From Geosiphon pyriformis (Eukaryota; Glomeromycota; Glomeromycetes; Archaeosporales; Geosiphonaceae), in NCBI GenBank assembly GCA_016748015.1, contig JAAOMT010000128.1:1332607-1396606 (forward strand): a stretch of DNA of 64,000 nt, given 5' to 3'. The position numbers and the translations under genes were made by a program. Shown here piece after piece: positions 19,940-32,600 of this stretch (the stretch's first letter is position 1; each line of letters starts with the position of its first letter). The notes under the pieces are model-generated. The model was not told the origin of the DNA. It did not search any database and was given only the letters and a program-made list of their open reading frames with translations.

Positions 19940-21703
19940 TATTATTGGAGATTTTTGGTTTTTTTTTTGAATATTGTTAATATCTGTTTGTTGTTAATTT
20001 ACATTTTCTGAAATCTAGTAAACTTTTGATAACTGAATTTATCTTCAAATTATCTTCTATAATTTAAATTACTGAACTTATAAGTAAAATAATCAATTTT
20101 GTGCCAGTTACTTATATAGTTATATTGTAGTAAACATTAACTTTTTTTCAGGAATTGTTTATTTAAAAGCTTATTAAAAATGTGTAATTATTTTGCTGTA
20201 AAAATCAACTTTTTTACAGGAATTTTGTTTACAGGCTACTCTAATAATTATAGTAAGAAAAAAAATATATATATATATAAAATATAAAAAAAATAAGATT
20301 TTGTTAAAAAAATTATTTTCTGGTTTAGGTCTAAAGTTATTAATAATTTATTAAAATTGGTAACTAATCAATTTCAAAACATTAGTTGAATTTTAGAAAA
20401 TATTAAGTATCATAATTTTAAGAATTGGTTTTCAAAGTGTAGTTTTATTTTGAATTGTATTTAATAAAAATAAATCTAAAGTAAGATATCTATGATAAAA
20501 TGCATTTTTTTTTAAAAAAAAGCTCTTTTTTTATACAATTTATTATAATACTAATTTATAAACTTGAACTTTTTTTTGTTATAAGTTCAACAAACTAAAA
20601 ATATATTTTAACAAACTACAAATTATTTTAACAAACTATTAACTATTTTGGTAAACTATTTATTATTTTGGCGAATTTTTTACAAATTTTGGCAAATTCT
20701 TAAATATTACATAATTTGAAATATTGTGTAATTTGATTATTTTAAATTTTATTATACAAATTAGATTATTAATTAAATAGTAATATTTAATAACTAAAAT
20801 TCTATTGGTAATTTCACTTATTCAGCAAATTTTTATTAACTAGTAATAGTTTTTGAAATATTATCAATAACAGCACCAGAAACTAGTAAAAAAAATAATT
20901 TGGTTTCTATTTAGTCAGTCTAATTTTCAAAAATAGATAACTCTATAAAAAATAGTTGCTTTGTTTTTAAAACTGATAAAGATCTATTAAAAAACACCAT
21001 ATTTAACAATATAGCCAATAATTAATCTTGGTTTATCTTAAATAATATGTTGGATAATATAACAAAGATTTCATCTAAGATTTTATTAGGAACTACAAAA
21101 GAGTTTGGTATAACAATAGCAGAAACAAGTAACTGCTTCCACTTTTTTGAACTTTTAGTTTTTTTAATCATTTTTTTTAAAGAAAAGGTGCTAATAACAC
21201 CAGATATAGAAACTACAAAAAAAATCAGCTTGTTAATTGGTTGGTTATTAAAAAATTTTGGGCTCTTTGAAAAGATAAAAACAACATTAGAACTAATCTA
21301 AGTATGTTTTTTTGAAAAAACTTTAATTAATAAAAAACTAGCCAAAGATAAAAAAAATGTCTTAATAGCTACCAAAAACAGCTTTTTATGATTACTAGGT
21401 AAAAAAAAAACTTTTAAAACATTCTATCTAACTGTTTTTACAATAAAAAAAAACTTTTCTGGTTGAGACTTTATTAAATATCTTAGAAAAGATATCAAAT
21501 ATGGCTTTTTTACTTTTTGCTCTGATTATAATCATAAAATTAAAAAAACAAAGAACTTATATTAGTTTTTTGTGTTTTGTAAAAATTTGGATAATTTGAT
21601 AAAATAATAAATAGTAAATTAAAACAATAATATATGCTAATTAGTAATAGAAATTATAGAAATTATTTATGCTAAATAATATCTTAAATTTTAACTAATA
21701 ACA
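19940..21703 (-). repeat. LTR2 of Gypsy F, interrupted by a LINE ORF1 piece
   Basis: On the plus strand it runs from TATTATTGGAG (next to a primer site beginning TGGTGCT on the minus strand, 19,931-19,939 side) to TTTTAACTAATAACA. It aligns with 22,211-23,169 and with the reverse complement of 23,548-24,509. A LINE fragment at about 20,790-21,570 splits it. Characteristic blocks are CTGTAAAAATCAACTTTTTT (20,200) and runs of AACAAACTA-type repeats near 20,585-20,690. Extremely AT-rich. Confidence 0.8.
20790..21570 (-). pseudogene. Type-1 LINE ORF1, N-terminal part, hypermutated
   Basis: Aligns along most of its length with 44,440-45,175 of the ORF1-only element, same strand. For example GGAACTACAAAAGAGTTTGG against GGAACCACAAAGAAGTTTGG, and the start region near 21,540 matches the start codon region of the other copy. 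Nearly all differences are C to T or G to A. It sits inside the LTR2 of F, which continues on both sides when compared with other LTR2 copies. Confidence 0.82.
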
Positions 21704-22210
21704 GTATATTTAAATATTTTGGCAAATTATTGAATATTTTTTTTTTGTAATAAATATTTAATTTTTAAGTGTTTTAAGTTTAAATAAATTTTGTTAAATA
21801 TATAATAAGTTGTTAAATATTAATTTTTTATGTTTTTTTGTTTACACTAATAAATTTTTAAAAAATTTGGATTTAACAAACATAAAAACTAATATGGCAG
21901 TATTTTTTGATAATTTAAATTTGTATATTGAAATTAAAATTATTGGTTTGGTTTTATTTACTATAGTTAAATTACAAATTATTATATTGACTTTAGAATA
22001 TATCTTTTTTTTTGCATGTTTATAGTAATTTTAAACAGTTAAGCAGCTTTAAATGCATGTTTTTTAAAGCTAATTTTAATAACATCTAATTTTTATTATT
22101 ATTGTTAAATAAAATAGTATTATATTACAAATATAATCAAAAAAAAATTTGTTTATGTTTTAAGCCAAAGTTAAAAACTATTTTAAAGTTTTTGGTAATA
22201 ATAGAACTAA
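21704..22210 (+). pseudogene. LINE ORF2 fragment, RNase H region
   Basis: The reading frame 21,810-22,025 (MAVFFDNLNLYIEIKIIG, IVKLQIIILTLEYIFF) matches the RNase H region of the better LINE at 33,020-33,400 (AVFFEDINMGLGVSVSG, LAELQAIALALECVPS). The catalytic Asp of YTDGS and Glu of AELQA are lost here (YTNKF, VKLQI). It continues, after the solo LTR2, at 23,170. Its upstream part was removed or displaced by element F. Confidence 0.82.
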
Positions 22211-23169
22211 TATTATTACCAAAAGTTTTTTTATTTTTTTTTATGCTATTTTGTTGTTAATTTTGTTGTTATTAAAAATTGGTAAATTTTTAATAAGCTA
22301 ATTTTTTTCTAAAGTATTTCTTTATATTTTGGACTGTATATATTGTTAAGCTTATAATAAAATATCCAATTTTATGTTAATTACTTTATATAGTTACTTT
22401 GTAATAAAAATCAATTTTTTTACAAAAAAATTTTATTTGTAAGCTTTCCAATTAATGTGTAGTTATTTTGCTGTAAAAATCAACTTTTTTACAGAAAATT
22501 TTAATTGTAAACTATTTAATAATATAAAAAAAAATAAAAAATATATTAAGAAAGTTGTTTTAAATTCAAGTCTAAAAGTTATAAACAATTACTGAAATTA
22601 ATAATTAATTAATTTAAAATATTAATATAAAATAATTAAATTTTAAAGCAATAATAATCAAAAAAGTTATGTTTTTTAAAGTAAATTTTTATTTGAATTA
22701 ATTTGTAAAAGAGATTATTTTGAAAAAAAATATCTAATAAAAGATAAAATTAATTCTAACTAAGATAAATTTTTTTAAAGAAAAAAGCTTTTTTTTTATA
22801 TAATTTGTTTTAGTACTATTTTATAATCTAGTATTTTTTTTCTAATATTTTAGCAAACTAAAGTTATATTTTATTAAACTACAAGTTATTTTTACAAATT
22901 ATGAATTATTTTAATAAACTGTTAATTATTTTATCAAATTAATAAATTTTTTAATAATTTTTAATATTATATAATTTAGTATATGATTTGATTATTACAA
23001 TTTTTATTATATTTGTGTTTTGTACAAATTAAATTATTAATTGAATGCTAATTTGGTTAATTTGTAAGATAATAAATAATAAATTAAAATAATAATATGT
23101 ATTAATTAATAATAAAAATTATAAGAATAATTTTATGTTAGATAATATCTTAAATTTATATTAATAATA
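22211..23169 (-). repeat. Solo LTR2 inserted in a LINE
   Basis: Aligns with the LTR2 of F and, inverted, with that of D. Its ends are TATTATTACC and ATTAATAATA. On both sides the LINE ORF2 reading continues (RNase H before, SENIKFFVYKIFQSVY-like sequence after), and no gag follows, so this is a lone LTR left by recombination between the two LTRs of a former element. The flanking 4 bp do not clearly match. Confidence 0.75.
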
Positions 23170-23547
23170 ATATATTAGCTAGTGTTATATTTTTTTTATA
23201 TAGTACTTTTGGCTATTATTTAGAAAAAATTTTTAAAACTGATAATATGTGTGTTTCTGAAAATATAAAATTTTTTGTTTATAAAATTTTTTAGTCTGTT
23301 TATTATGTTTATTAAAAAACCAATTATAACATTAAGATTTTGAATTAAAGTTTAATTAAAAATATAGATTGAATTAGTTTTTTTTTGTATAACATTTGAA
23401 CTTTTACATGATAATTAATTATACAAATTAAGTTTTTGTTAGAATTTATTTTTATTTTATAAAAATTTTGTACTATTAATTACTTGTAGCTATTTAGAAA
23501 CATCTGTATAGTAAATATTACCATAGTGTATTATGTCTTTTTTGTAG
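23170..23547 (+). pseudogene. LINE ORF2 fragment, C-terminal part
   Basis: Continues the LINE cut at 22,210. It reads, with stops, LEKIFKTDNM, SENIKFFVYKIF, and finally KHLYSKYYHSVLCLFC directly at 23,547. The better LINE has KHLYNKCYSSVICLYC at the matching place, the first two cysteines of its zinc motif. The frame is cut exactly at the LTR2 of element D. Confidence 0.8.
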
Positions 23548-24509
23548 TATTATCAGTTAAAATTTGAAATATTATCTCTATAATTTTTATTATTAATTAA
23601 TATATATTATTAATTCAATTTATTACTTATTGTCTTATCAATTTACCAAATTATTATTCAATCAATAACCTAATTTGTACAAAATACAAATATAACCAAA
23701 TTGTTATAATTAAATTATACAATATATTAAATTATATAACATTTAAAATTTACTAAAATATTTAGTAATTTGACAAAATATTTAACAATTTACTAAAATA
23801 ATTTATAGTTTGCAGAAATAACTTGTAATTTAACCAAATATATTTTTAGTTTACCAAAATATTAGAAAAAAAAAGTATTAAATTATAAAATAGTACTATA
23901 ATAAATTTTATAAAAAAAAACTTTTTTTTTTGAAAAAATATATTTTTTATTAAATATATTTTTTTAGAATAAAAATATTATTTCAAAACCAATAATTTCT
24001 ACAAATTATTTTGAAATTCAAAATTTTTAAATATTAAATACTTAAAATTATTTGTTTAAAACCAATACTTTAAAATTAATTAACTACCAATTTTAATAAT
24101 TGTTAGTAATTTTTAAGTCTGAATTTAAAATAACTTTCTTAATACTTTTTATTAGTTTTTTTGGTTATTTTTTTTATTTTTATTTTATTTTTATTATTAT
24201 TAAGTAGCTTACAGTCGAAATTTTTTGTAAAAAAGTTAACTTTTATAGCAAAGTAATTACACATTAATTAAAGAGCTTACAAATAAAATTTTTTGTAAAA
24301 AAATTGACTTTTACTGTATAATAACTATATAAGTAATTGATACAGAATTGGTTATTTTATTATAAGTTTAATAGCATATATAGTTTAAAGTATAGAAAAA
24401 TACTTTAAAAAAAAAGTTAGCTTATTAGAAATTTACCAACTTTTATTAACAGTAGAATTAACAGTAAAATAGTATTAATAATATTAAAAAAAAAAAATTT
24501 TTAATAATA
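23548..24509 (+). repeat. 5' LTR2 of Gypsy D
   Basis: Begins TATTATCAGTTAAAATTT and ends TTAATAATA, 962 bp, followed by the position of the primer site. It matches the LTR2 of F in reverse over its length. Inner blocks include the pair of motifs TTTTTTGTAAAAAAGTTAAC and TTTTTTGTAAAAAAATTGAC (about 24,220 and 24,290). Confidence 0.8.
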
Positions 24510-24869
24510 TTTGATGTTTTTTTTAGAATAACATAATAACAATTACATTAAAGTAATGATTATATTTAATATAATAATTCTAGAATATTATTAGTTAATT
24601 TATATTTATTATAAACAATAATTTAAAATACAAAACAAAATTGTAGCTATTAAAAAAACATTTTTTAATATATTAAAAACCAAATAAATAATTATCTTTT
24701 TAAAAATTACAATATTAAAGAAGTTAAGCGAAATTTTTTTGAAAATTTAATTTATTATTTTAACATAGAATTAAAAATTATTAGTACAAATATTTATACT
24801 ACCTATTTTTAAAAACTTGATTATAATATTATTAAGTTTTGTAAAGAAAAATACTTTGCTAACTCATAA

Positions 24870-27000
24870 TTTATTTTTAAACTTGAATCAAAATCTAAAA
24901 CAAGCAACAAAAAAAAAGCAAAAAGAAATACTTAACCAGTTTACACAATTTTTAACACATTAAAAACAACTTTTTAATACTTGCAAACACTTAAACAAAG
25001 AATAAATACTAAACTTTTACTTTTAATTACACTTTTTTTAGCTTTATTTACTTAAACACAAACATATAATTTATTTTTTAACAGATTTTCAAGACTAAAA
25101 AACTTTGTTAAAAGTCTTATTTAACAGTTAGAACTAATTTATACTAACACTAACTTCTTTAATTATTTAATTAAAAATTAAAATAAACATTCAAAAACTT
25201 TAGTTAACAAAAAAAACATTTTTAAACCAAATAATAAAAAAAAAACAACAAAAAAATAACTACTGTTTATATTATCAAAATTTTTGATTTCTTTAAAAAA
25301 AATACCAAAACCAGTTCTTAAAAATAACTTAATCAAATTACTAAAACAAAAAATACAAATAAATAAAATACAATAAGAATATTATAAACAAATACTTATT
25401 TTTTAAAAAGAACTATAGACAAATTATTTAAAAACTTGGCCAACTCTTTTGCAAATTAGCAAATTTTCAAAACTGTTGTTACTTATAGAAAAAATACAAA
25501 AAAAAAGTAGAAAAAACAGATAGAAAAAATAGACCAATAGGAAAATAATACTTAGCAAATAAGTATAATATCAATAAATTATAGTATACTGTTTAGTAAT
25601 ATACATATTATTAGTAAATTATGACATACTGCTTAACAATGCACATATTGTTAGAAAATTATGGCACATTGCTTAGCAATAAGAGTATTGTCAAAGAAAC
25701 AGGGCATATTGTTTAAGAAAATATAAGATCTTGTATAATAAGAATTATGTATATATAGTAAAGAGTATTAAAAACAAAAAAGACAGAATTAATACCAACA
25801 ATCTAATAGAACTCATTAATTATCTAATACTTCTTTCTTCAAAAAATAGTTTTTACAACTTAAAGCAGAATCAAATTATATATCAATAAAATATAAATTA
25901 TCATCTGAATTTATGTTATCATTACTTAATTAAAAAATATTAATTACTTTTTACTTTATCAACACTCTATATTAATAAAATCTAATACTTAATCATACTA
26001 AACCAATAGCTTTTAATTATGGCTATTAATGAGATACTAATTTCTTATTTTTTTTATTTTTTTTATTTTATTTTGTTGTTTACTAATTGATTAAAAAAAT
26101 TAAGCACTGAGTAATTAATGTCAAAGATAATTTGATAAAAAATTCAGAAATAAGAGTAGAAATTTAAGAATAGCTTATCAGAAAAATATAACTGCTAAAT
26201 TAAACTGGCTACTATGTTGAAGAAAGAAATTCATAGAAAAAACCATTAATTAAATTTCTGTTTATTATACAAAAAACTTAACCAAAATTTTCAAACTTCA
26301 AAATTTTCAAAAATTATCAACATTATCAAGCTATTGAGCACCAATTTACAGATTTGTTATTTGTTCTAACACTTCAAATAATTATCTGTAATACTGTTTT
26401 TCTTAAAAAGTTTATAAACAACAATACTTTAATTACTTTTTAAAACTATTTTTGAAATATCAAGTAAGAATTATCTGAATTTATTATGACTTATATTGAA
26501 AAATTTAACAAACTTCTTAGAAAAATTTGTCAATTAAAAATAAATGCTTATTACTCTAATGCTTAAATTTTGGATTAATTTATTGCTAAACTTAAAAACA
26601 AACTTATTAAAAAGTTTGTTTATATGCCTTAGCAAATTTAGTTATTGCTATTTAATATGCTAAAAATTATAAAATAACTATAAAAAAAACAAATTAAACT
26701 AAATTTATCAATTTTACTATTGGTAAAACTAGTTTAATAACAGAAAAAAAATTAATTAACTCATTAAAAAAGTTTAAATATACCTTGTTAATTAACAACA
26801 AAAATATTAATCACTAAAAAAATAAAATCAAAAAACTTTTTATTATTTAACAATAACCAAATCAACATTTAAATTGCTATTATTGTAAAATTCTAGAACA
26901 CTGAAAATATGATTGCTAAAAAATACAAAAAAACCAACAATAAAAAATATTCAATATTATTTTCTATTATAACAGTAATTATACAATTTACTATTATTTA
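24870..27000 (+). pseudogene. Gag of Gypsy D, hypermutated
   Basis: The first half (24,870-25,476) matches F gag. The second half (26,394-27,000) reads TYIEKFNKLLRKICQLKINA, YYSNA, then after stops a CCHC knuckle NCYYCKILEH*KYDC at 26,875-26,916, where the stop TGA replaces a Trp. Between the halves sits a solo LTR1. Removing the LTR and one CTGT joins FKT-V-FLKKFINNNTLITF in frame, matching FKNAFLEQFIDNN of F. Stops and Lys/Asn/Ile enrichment come from C-to-T and G-to-A changes. Confidence 0.85.
25477..26393 (+). repeat. Solo LTR1 in D gag with CTGT target duplication
   Basis: Begins TGTTACTTATAG and ends ATTATCTGTAATA, 917 bp. CTGT stands directly before (25,473-25,476) and after (26,394-26,397). 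It has the LTR1 layout: array of CATTGCTTAGCAAT-type units (about 25,555-25,725), TATA box near 25,749-25,757, stem-loop and T-rich tract. No internal Gypsy sequence accompanies it. Confidence 0.92.
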
Positions 27001-27429
27001 TTTATTATTTATTAAGACTTTTTTACAACAATTACAACAGTATTATTAACTATTTTCAATTCAAAATTATTAATTATTAACAAAAAAATTAGTTTAATTT
27101 AACTAATTTACATTATATAATTGCTTTTATATTAGCAATAACAGATTTGGTTTTAATAATTAATTAGTATTTTATAACAACAATTAACAGTTACCTAATA
27201 CTTTTATATTTAACCCAATTATTTTACAATACTAAAAGACCAAAATTTTTACCATATTATATTTTTAAAAAATAAAATTATAGCACAACAACAAAACTTT
27301 TTTTTCAATAATATTACAATTTTACTAAAAATAGCCAAAAATGCAAATATTTCAAACATTTTTTTATTCAAATTTAAAGCAAATAAATTTTTTTTTTTAT
27401 CAATACAGCAGTTTTTAAACAGAAAGTAA

Positions 27430-27689
27430 TTACAATAATATATACTAAAACTAAAATTGAAAAAAAATTAATTTAATTAATTTTAGATAATAGATTTGTC
27501 AAAAATATTATTATTTATCAGTTAATACACAAGTTAAAACAAAATATTAATAAATTTGCCCAAATAGTAATTGTTATTGCCAATAATAATAAAAAAATAC
27601 CAGTTAAAAAAATTATTAATTTTTTTTTATAATTAATAAAATTACTATTTTAATTAAAGTTTTTATAATAAATATATCTTAATATCAAA
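27430..27689 (+). pseudogene. Gypsy D protease, first part
   Basis: Read with stops: KLI*LILDNRFVKNIIIY, then LIHKLKQNINKFAQIV, then NNKKIPVKKIINF and IKVFIINIS*YQ. These align with B protease IKLIFDSGSADSIIT, MDQLGHQVN, ATKTPIGEIDNF and IKVLVMEATQYQ. The DSG active site has become DNR, again by G-to-A changes. The frame is cut at the LINE insertion and continues at 34,432 with NNWLLKTNINLN. Confidence 0.82.
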
Positions 27690-27729
27690 AAAAAAAAAAC
27701 TTCTTTCTCTCTTTTATCCAAAATTCCCA

Positions 27730-29625
27730 AAAAAGAGTCAAGAGTTTTTTCAAAAGAAGTTTTTTTACCATTCAGTACAATATATTAAAACTGTTCTTCG
27801 ATTACGAAGCTACTGTTGGCCCTATTATTGCTATTATAAAGAAGACTATTAAAGTTTCTGGATCTGAGTGTGATTTTAAGGCAGTTGAATCAAAAAAAAG
27901 GAAGAGAGGTGTATTGGCAGAGGGTATTGATAATAAAGGGGTTGCTGCTGAAGCTCTTGGTGCTTGTTCATGGAGTTCTGAGACAGGTGACACTATTGAA
28001 TTTGAGAGTATTGACATGGAGGAGGAGTGCTTGGTTAAAGAAACCAGGGTTGACTATGATGAGAGTGGTGTTTTCGCAGAAAGGGATCCTAATCAGATGC
28101 CAAAGAGTTTGCATGTAAAGACCAAAAAGGTGTTAGGGAAGCCTCTGAGTGTGATTGATTATGGTACTGTTAATACAGATGATGACGTGTTAGATGATTT
28201 CTTTCTTCTTCCACCCCCTCTACCTATCAAGCTGACTGTTTAAATGCCTGTTCGCAAATCCTTCACTTTAGATATTGATTTTGTGGCCATCACTGGGAAG
28301 TTTTCTCAAGAAAAATTGAGTTTTATCAGGAAAATCTTTTCAAGTGTGAATGGTTTTGGGGGGGCTTCTACTCTCTCAAAATTTGCTGGAATTATTCGTG
28401 CCACTTTCACTTTGGAAAAGACAATGATAGCTGCTAGAAAGTTGGCAAATAATTGTGGTGTTGTGGTAAACACTGATCTCAAGTGCCCTGTAAACAATTG
28501 TATGAATTGGGCAATTATAGTGAAAAAAATTCCTATGGGAACTTCCATGAAGGCTGTGTGCACTGCCATGTCCAAGTTTGGATTAAGTCAATCAAGATAC
28601 AGCTAGTGGGTCTGTGGCAAAAAGCGATTATCGAATTAAAAGATCAGAATCAGGCTGATCTCTTGACATCCAAATGGTCTATCCTTATTGGAAAAGATGC
28701 AGTATGTGTGGCCAGAGCCAATGTTGACAAACAAATGTGGAATTCCAGGAATGAATTCAGGGCACTGCTATACACTCTTCCTGTTGGGACAAATGCTTAT
28801 GACCTTTGGAATTTTGTTGGTTTAGTTGGTGAAAAAACATGTGTCATTGATTATAATCCTGTTAGCTACGTCCATGCTTGCTGTGCTACTGTTTGCTTTG
28901 GGTCTAAATCTGATCTGATTAGTGCAATGGCTGCAACCCCAGTTATAAAAAGGATTGGTCTCTACTGGTCTTGCCTCTCTTTGGCACTGTGGTCAGTCTG
29001 TGGTCTTCCTGGTCATATATCTCTTAATTGTGTTTCAGTTAAAGTTGGTTCAATCTTGAGAGACAGAAAGACACCTCTTTCTGCTCAGAATCAGATCAGA
29101 TTGGCAAATATCTATGCTTGGAAGTCTGCGTCCATTTCTCGTCCATTGGTCTTCAGTGGTAAGACTTGGGCATCAGTGGTTGGTGCTCTTCTGGTGCATA
29201 GTTCTCATGGTGCTGGTTTGATTCTTGGTTCTAACAAAGTTGGTAAACCTTTCCCTCCTGTTGCAAGTGATTTGGAAAAGCATTCAGTGAATATTGAAAA
29301 CAGTCTCATTAGCTTTGCAAAACAAATTAGTGAGTTGGTTAAGAGATTAGATTCACTCATGCCAGCAGTTCCCCAGCCTAGCCCTGGATATCAGCTGCCA
29401 GTGACCCCTCTGTTACAGAATCAAGAGAAGAATATGGTGATGGAAGTGAGTTCGGGTGATGCCACTGGTGATGAGACTGCTGCCGTTCTGAGTTCAACTG
29501 CCTCACCTGAAATTGTGAAATTGGAAAACATGTTGGAAGGTCTTTCTACTTTGGTCATAAGCCTATCAGCATGCTTGGATGGTTTGGCTCTGGCAGATGG
29601 TGCTCCTTCTTTATCTCTTCCTTAA
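27730..29625 (+). pseudogene. LINE b ORF1 (type 2), gag-like RNA-binding protein
   Basis: N-terminal part to 28,243 is acidic (ETGDTIEFESIDMEEECL, VNTDDDVLDD) and preceded by a basic patch (SKKRKRG). A TAA at 28,241-28,243 replaces a likely CAA. The middle (28,244-28,605) has SFIRKIFSSVNGFGG and RATFTLEKTM, an RRM-like region. A one-base shift near 28,570-28,600 moves to the frame ending at 29,625. There, WSCLSLALWSVCGLPGHISLNC-type sequence (about 28,970-29,032) is a CCHC knuckle whose first Cys is Trp. Then SISRPLVFSGKTWASVVGA and a coiled-coil-like SFAKQISELVKRLDSLM. It would coat the LINE RNA. The N-terminal start is not certain. Confidence 0.85.
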
Positions 29626-29649
29626 TGAGTGGTCTGGTATAAAAAATTG

Positions 29650-32600
29650 CTATGTGTAATGTTTGTGGGTTGAACAATTCTGCAAAGCAAGATGATGTTA
29701 TTTGTTGGCACAAGGATATGAACAATTTGGTTTCTATTTTTATGAAATCAAAGCTTAAAGGGAAAGTTCACCCATGGTTGGCCAACAAATTTGATGGTGT
29801 TTAGATTTTTACTTCTGGTCTGGATTCTGGTTTTTTGGGCGCTGGGGTGTTAATTGTCATGAATTCTTCTTTAGTGAAACATGTCTGCAAGGTCTCTGAG
29901 GTGCCTGGTTGGCTTCTATTCATCAAATTGCTTTTCAAAAATAAACTTTCAGTGTCTATTTTGGGGCTCTATGCTGGTGCTTCATTAGTGGTTTGGTTTT
30001 CTTAGGCAGGTGAGATCAACTCTCTCATTGCTAAAGCTGTTAATGAGTCTTCTTTTGTTGTTCTTGGTGGTGATTTTAATGAAGATGGCTCGCACAAATG
30101 TGCCAGTTTCAAAAAATGTTTTGATTTGAGTTTGATTAACTCTTTTGGGGGGAGCTCTTTTGTGAAGTCACCTACTTGGTGCAATTCTCATGATATTACT
30201 AAGACACTTGACTATGTGTTCATTTCTTCTAATTTGGTTAATGTGGTGGTGGATTGTGGTGTGAATAGCATTGAAGACTATTTTAATACCAATCACAAGG
30301 CTGTTTATGTTTCTGCAGAACTGGGTGGCCTGCTAGATGTCAGATTGAACTCACTGCACAAATAAGCAAATACAAATTGTTAGAAATATAACATTAAAAA
30401 TGCCAGTGAGATTAAGTGGTTAGAATTCAGGAATGCTACGGCTGCTAATGCTATTATGTTTTCAGATGAGTTTGTTGCAGCTGAGTGGTTTTCTGATCTG
30501 GATGCAATGTGAGACATTGTTTATAAGGTTATGGTTCTTTTGGCTGGTGGAACATTTAAAAAAAAATGGTTTAAGAGTTTCGATTATGTTTTTAATAAGG
30601 TATCTTTCTGGTTTCATAAATTGGAACTACTTGTGTCTAAACTGGTGAAGGCTTCTTGGTTGGTTTCTGGTGGGGATTTTGCCTTGTTGTTGAATACTTG
30701 GATCAGACTTGATTCTGTGAGCACTTCGCCAGTGAAATCTATGTTTCTTTCTGGCACCAGTTTTAATGCGATCTGTTCTGGGCTGGTTAAGACAAAGAAG
30801 TTTTATTGCTTTTCTAAGTTGTTAGAATCTAAGCATGCTGAAGAATCTTGTGTAAGGCAGGCTATTGAGAGGAGAATGAAGAGTTTTGAGATGGATAAGG
30901 GTCACACCATTAGAAGTGTTTTGGAGCGTCTTTTTTGTAAAGTGGTATTGGATCATTTGGTGGATGGAAGAGAGTTGGTCTTGGAGCCTGAGTTGGTTAA
31001 ATCTAAAATAAATGGAATCATGGAGAGTTGGACTAGGAAACGTGTGGTGGCTTCTAATATCTCTGGTGATTGGGCAAGACAATTTCGGTCTTTGGATCAT
31101 GTCTTCAATGGCGCCTTTTTTGATGTAATGTATTCAATCAATTTTGATGAGATGTTTGGTGTTATTTCAAATTTGTTCGATGGGAAAGTGGCTGGTCTTT
31201 CTAGTATCACTAATGAACTTTGGAAACACTGTGACAAGTCAGTCTTGGATATGCTTTTGGTGTTCTTAAATTTTTGTTTGGGTTGTGAGTTGGTGCCTAG
31301 ACCTTGGAGGGAAGTCTGGGTCTCAATGATTCCTAAACCTTATGAATGGGAGGGGGTTCTTACTAATACCCATCCTATTGCTTTAATTGAAACAGCCTGC
31401 AAGATTCTGTCAGATAGAATTTCTTTGGCTTGTAGCAAGTTTGATGTTTTGTGTAAAGACAATTTCTCAGTTTTGAAGAGTACAACAACACAGTCTCTGA
31501 TTTTTGCTGTTGGTTTTGTGATTAAGAATGCCTTAAAGAAGAACCGTGAACTATGGTTGGTTTTGCAGGATATGCGCAAAGCCTATAATTTTGTTGGTTG
31601 GGAGCACCTTAGGAAGAGTTTGGTTAGGATCAAAATATATGACAGTTTTATTAGATTTTTTGGCTCCATCCACAATGGTTGCACTAACAAGATAATAATG
31701 AATTTTGGTTTGACAGACAGATATCATGTGCATGATAGCTTGAATTAAGGTGAAGTTTTCTCACCACTTTTGTAATGCATATTTTATGATTCGCTTCTTT
31801 GTGAGGTCAAGAGGCAGGAGACAGTATGTGGCTATAGATTAAATTCTTATTTTGTTTCCAAAACTGGCCAGGTGGAATCTTAAGCTGGACTGACATCATT
31901 TCTGGCTGCTGGTGCTTTTGTTGATGATATGATTTGGGTAGACAATAGCCAGTCGGCTACTCAACATATTCTTAATGTCGCTAGTGATTTCTTTAGGATT
32001 AATGACATTTCAATAAATAATGAAAAGACTGTGGCCATCCCTATTAACTGTCAAGTAGTAAATCCTACTCTTAATATCAGTGGCTTGCCTATCTCTGTTG
32101 CCAAAAAGGGAGAACCTCATTGTTATCTGGGAATTTTTTTTTTTTCTGAAAGTCTGTCTAGGCTTAGCTTGGTTAGAGCACATTTGGATGTTTGGTTTTT
32201 TACCAATCTTGTCTTAAGAAGAGTGATTTCAGATAAACAATTTGCATATTTAGTGTCAGCAGTGCTTGTTCCTATCGTCAGTTACAGGATTCAGTTCAGT
32301 TTTGTCCCTACTAGTGTGTACAACAAATGGGATGCTCTTATTCACAAGAGTTTGAAATTTAAGTCTGGTCTGCCTCTCAATTTTCCCAATGATGCACTTT
32401 ATCACCCTTCTTTATATGGTTTAAAAACATTCGAGCAGATTCAGGCTGAAAGTAAATCAGCTTCTGTTGTTTTTTTTGTAAATTCGGTTGGTGTTTTGGG
32501 TCGGTTGTTTTCTCACAAATCCCACAATCTCCAGGTTCTCAGCTGGTGCCCATGACATCCATTATTATTTCCAACTTGTATTAGGGTCAACTTTTCAAAT

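Larger units (their letters stand above)
22211..24509. repeat. Inverted pair of LTR2 copies
   Basis: The solo LTR2 (22,211-23,169, minus) and the D LTR2 (23,548-24,509, plus) form inverted arms of about 960 bp around a 378-bp LINE spacer. The symmetry point is near 23,355. Arms are imperfect because each has its own mutations, but long matching blocks are obvious, for example GTGTAGTTATTTTGC at 22,456 against the reverse near 24,250. Confidence 0.75.

Noticed and set aside
25477-26393. This LTR as the 5' LTR of the following gag
   Set aside because: Gag sequence lies on both sides, and the CTGT duplication shows a later insertion of a different LTR family.
28306-28575. Minus-strand open frame opposite LINE ORF1
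   Set aside because: Shadow of the coding strand; the plus strand has clear homology to other LINE copies.
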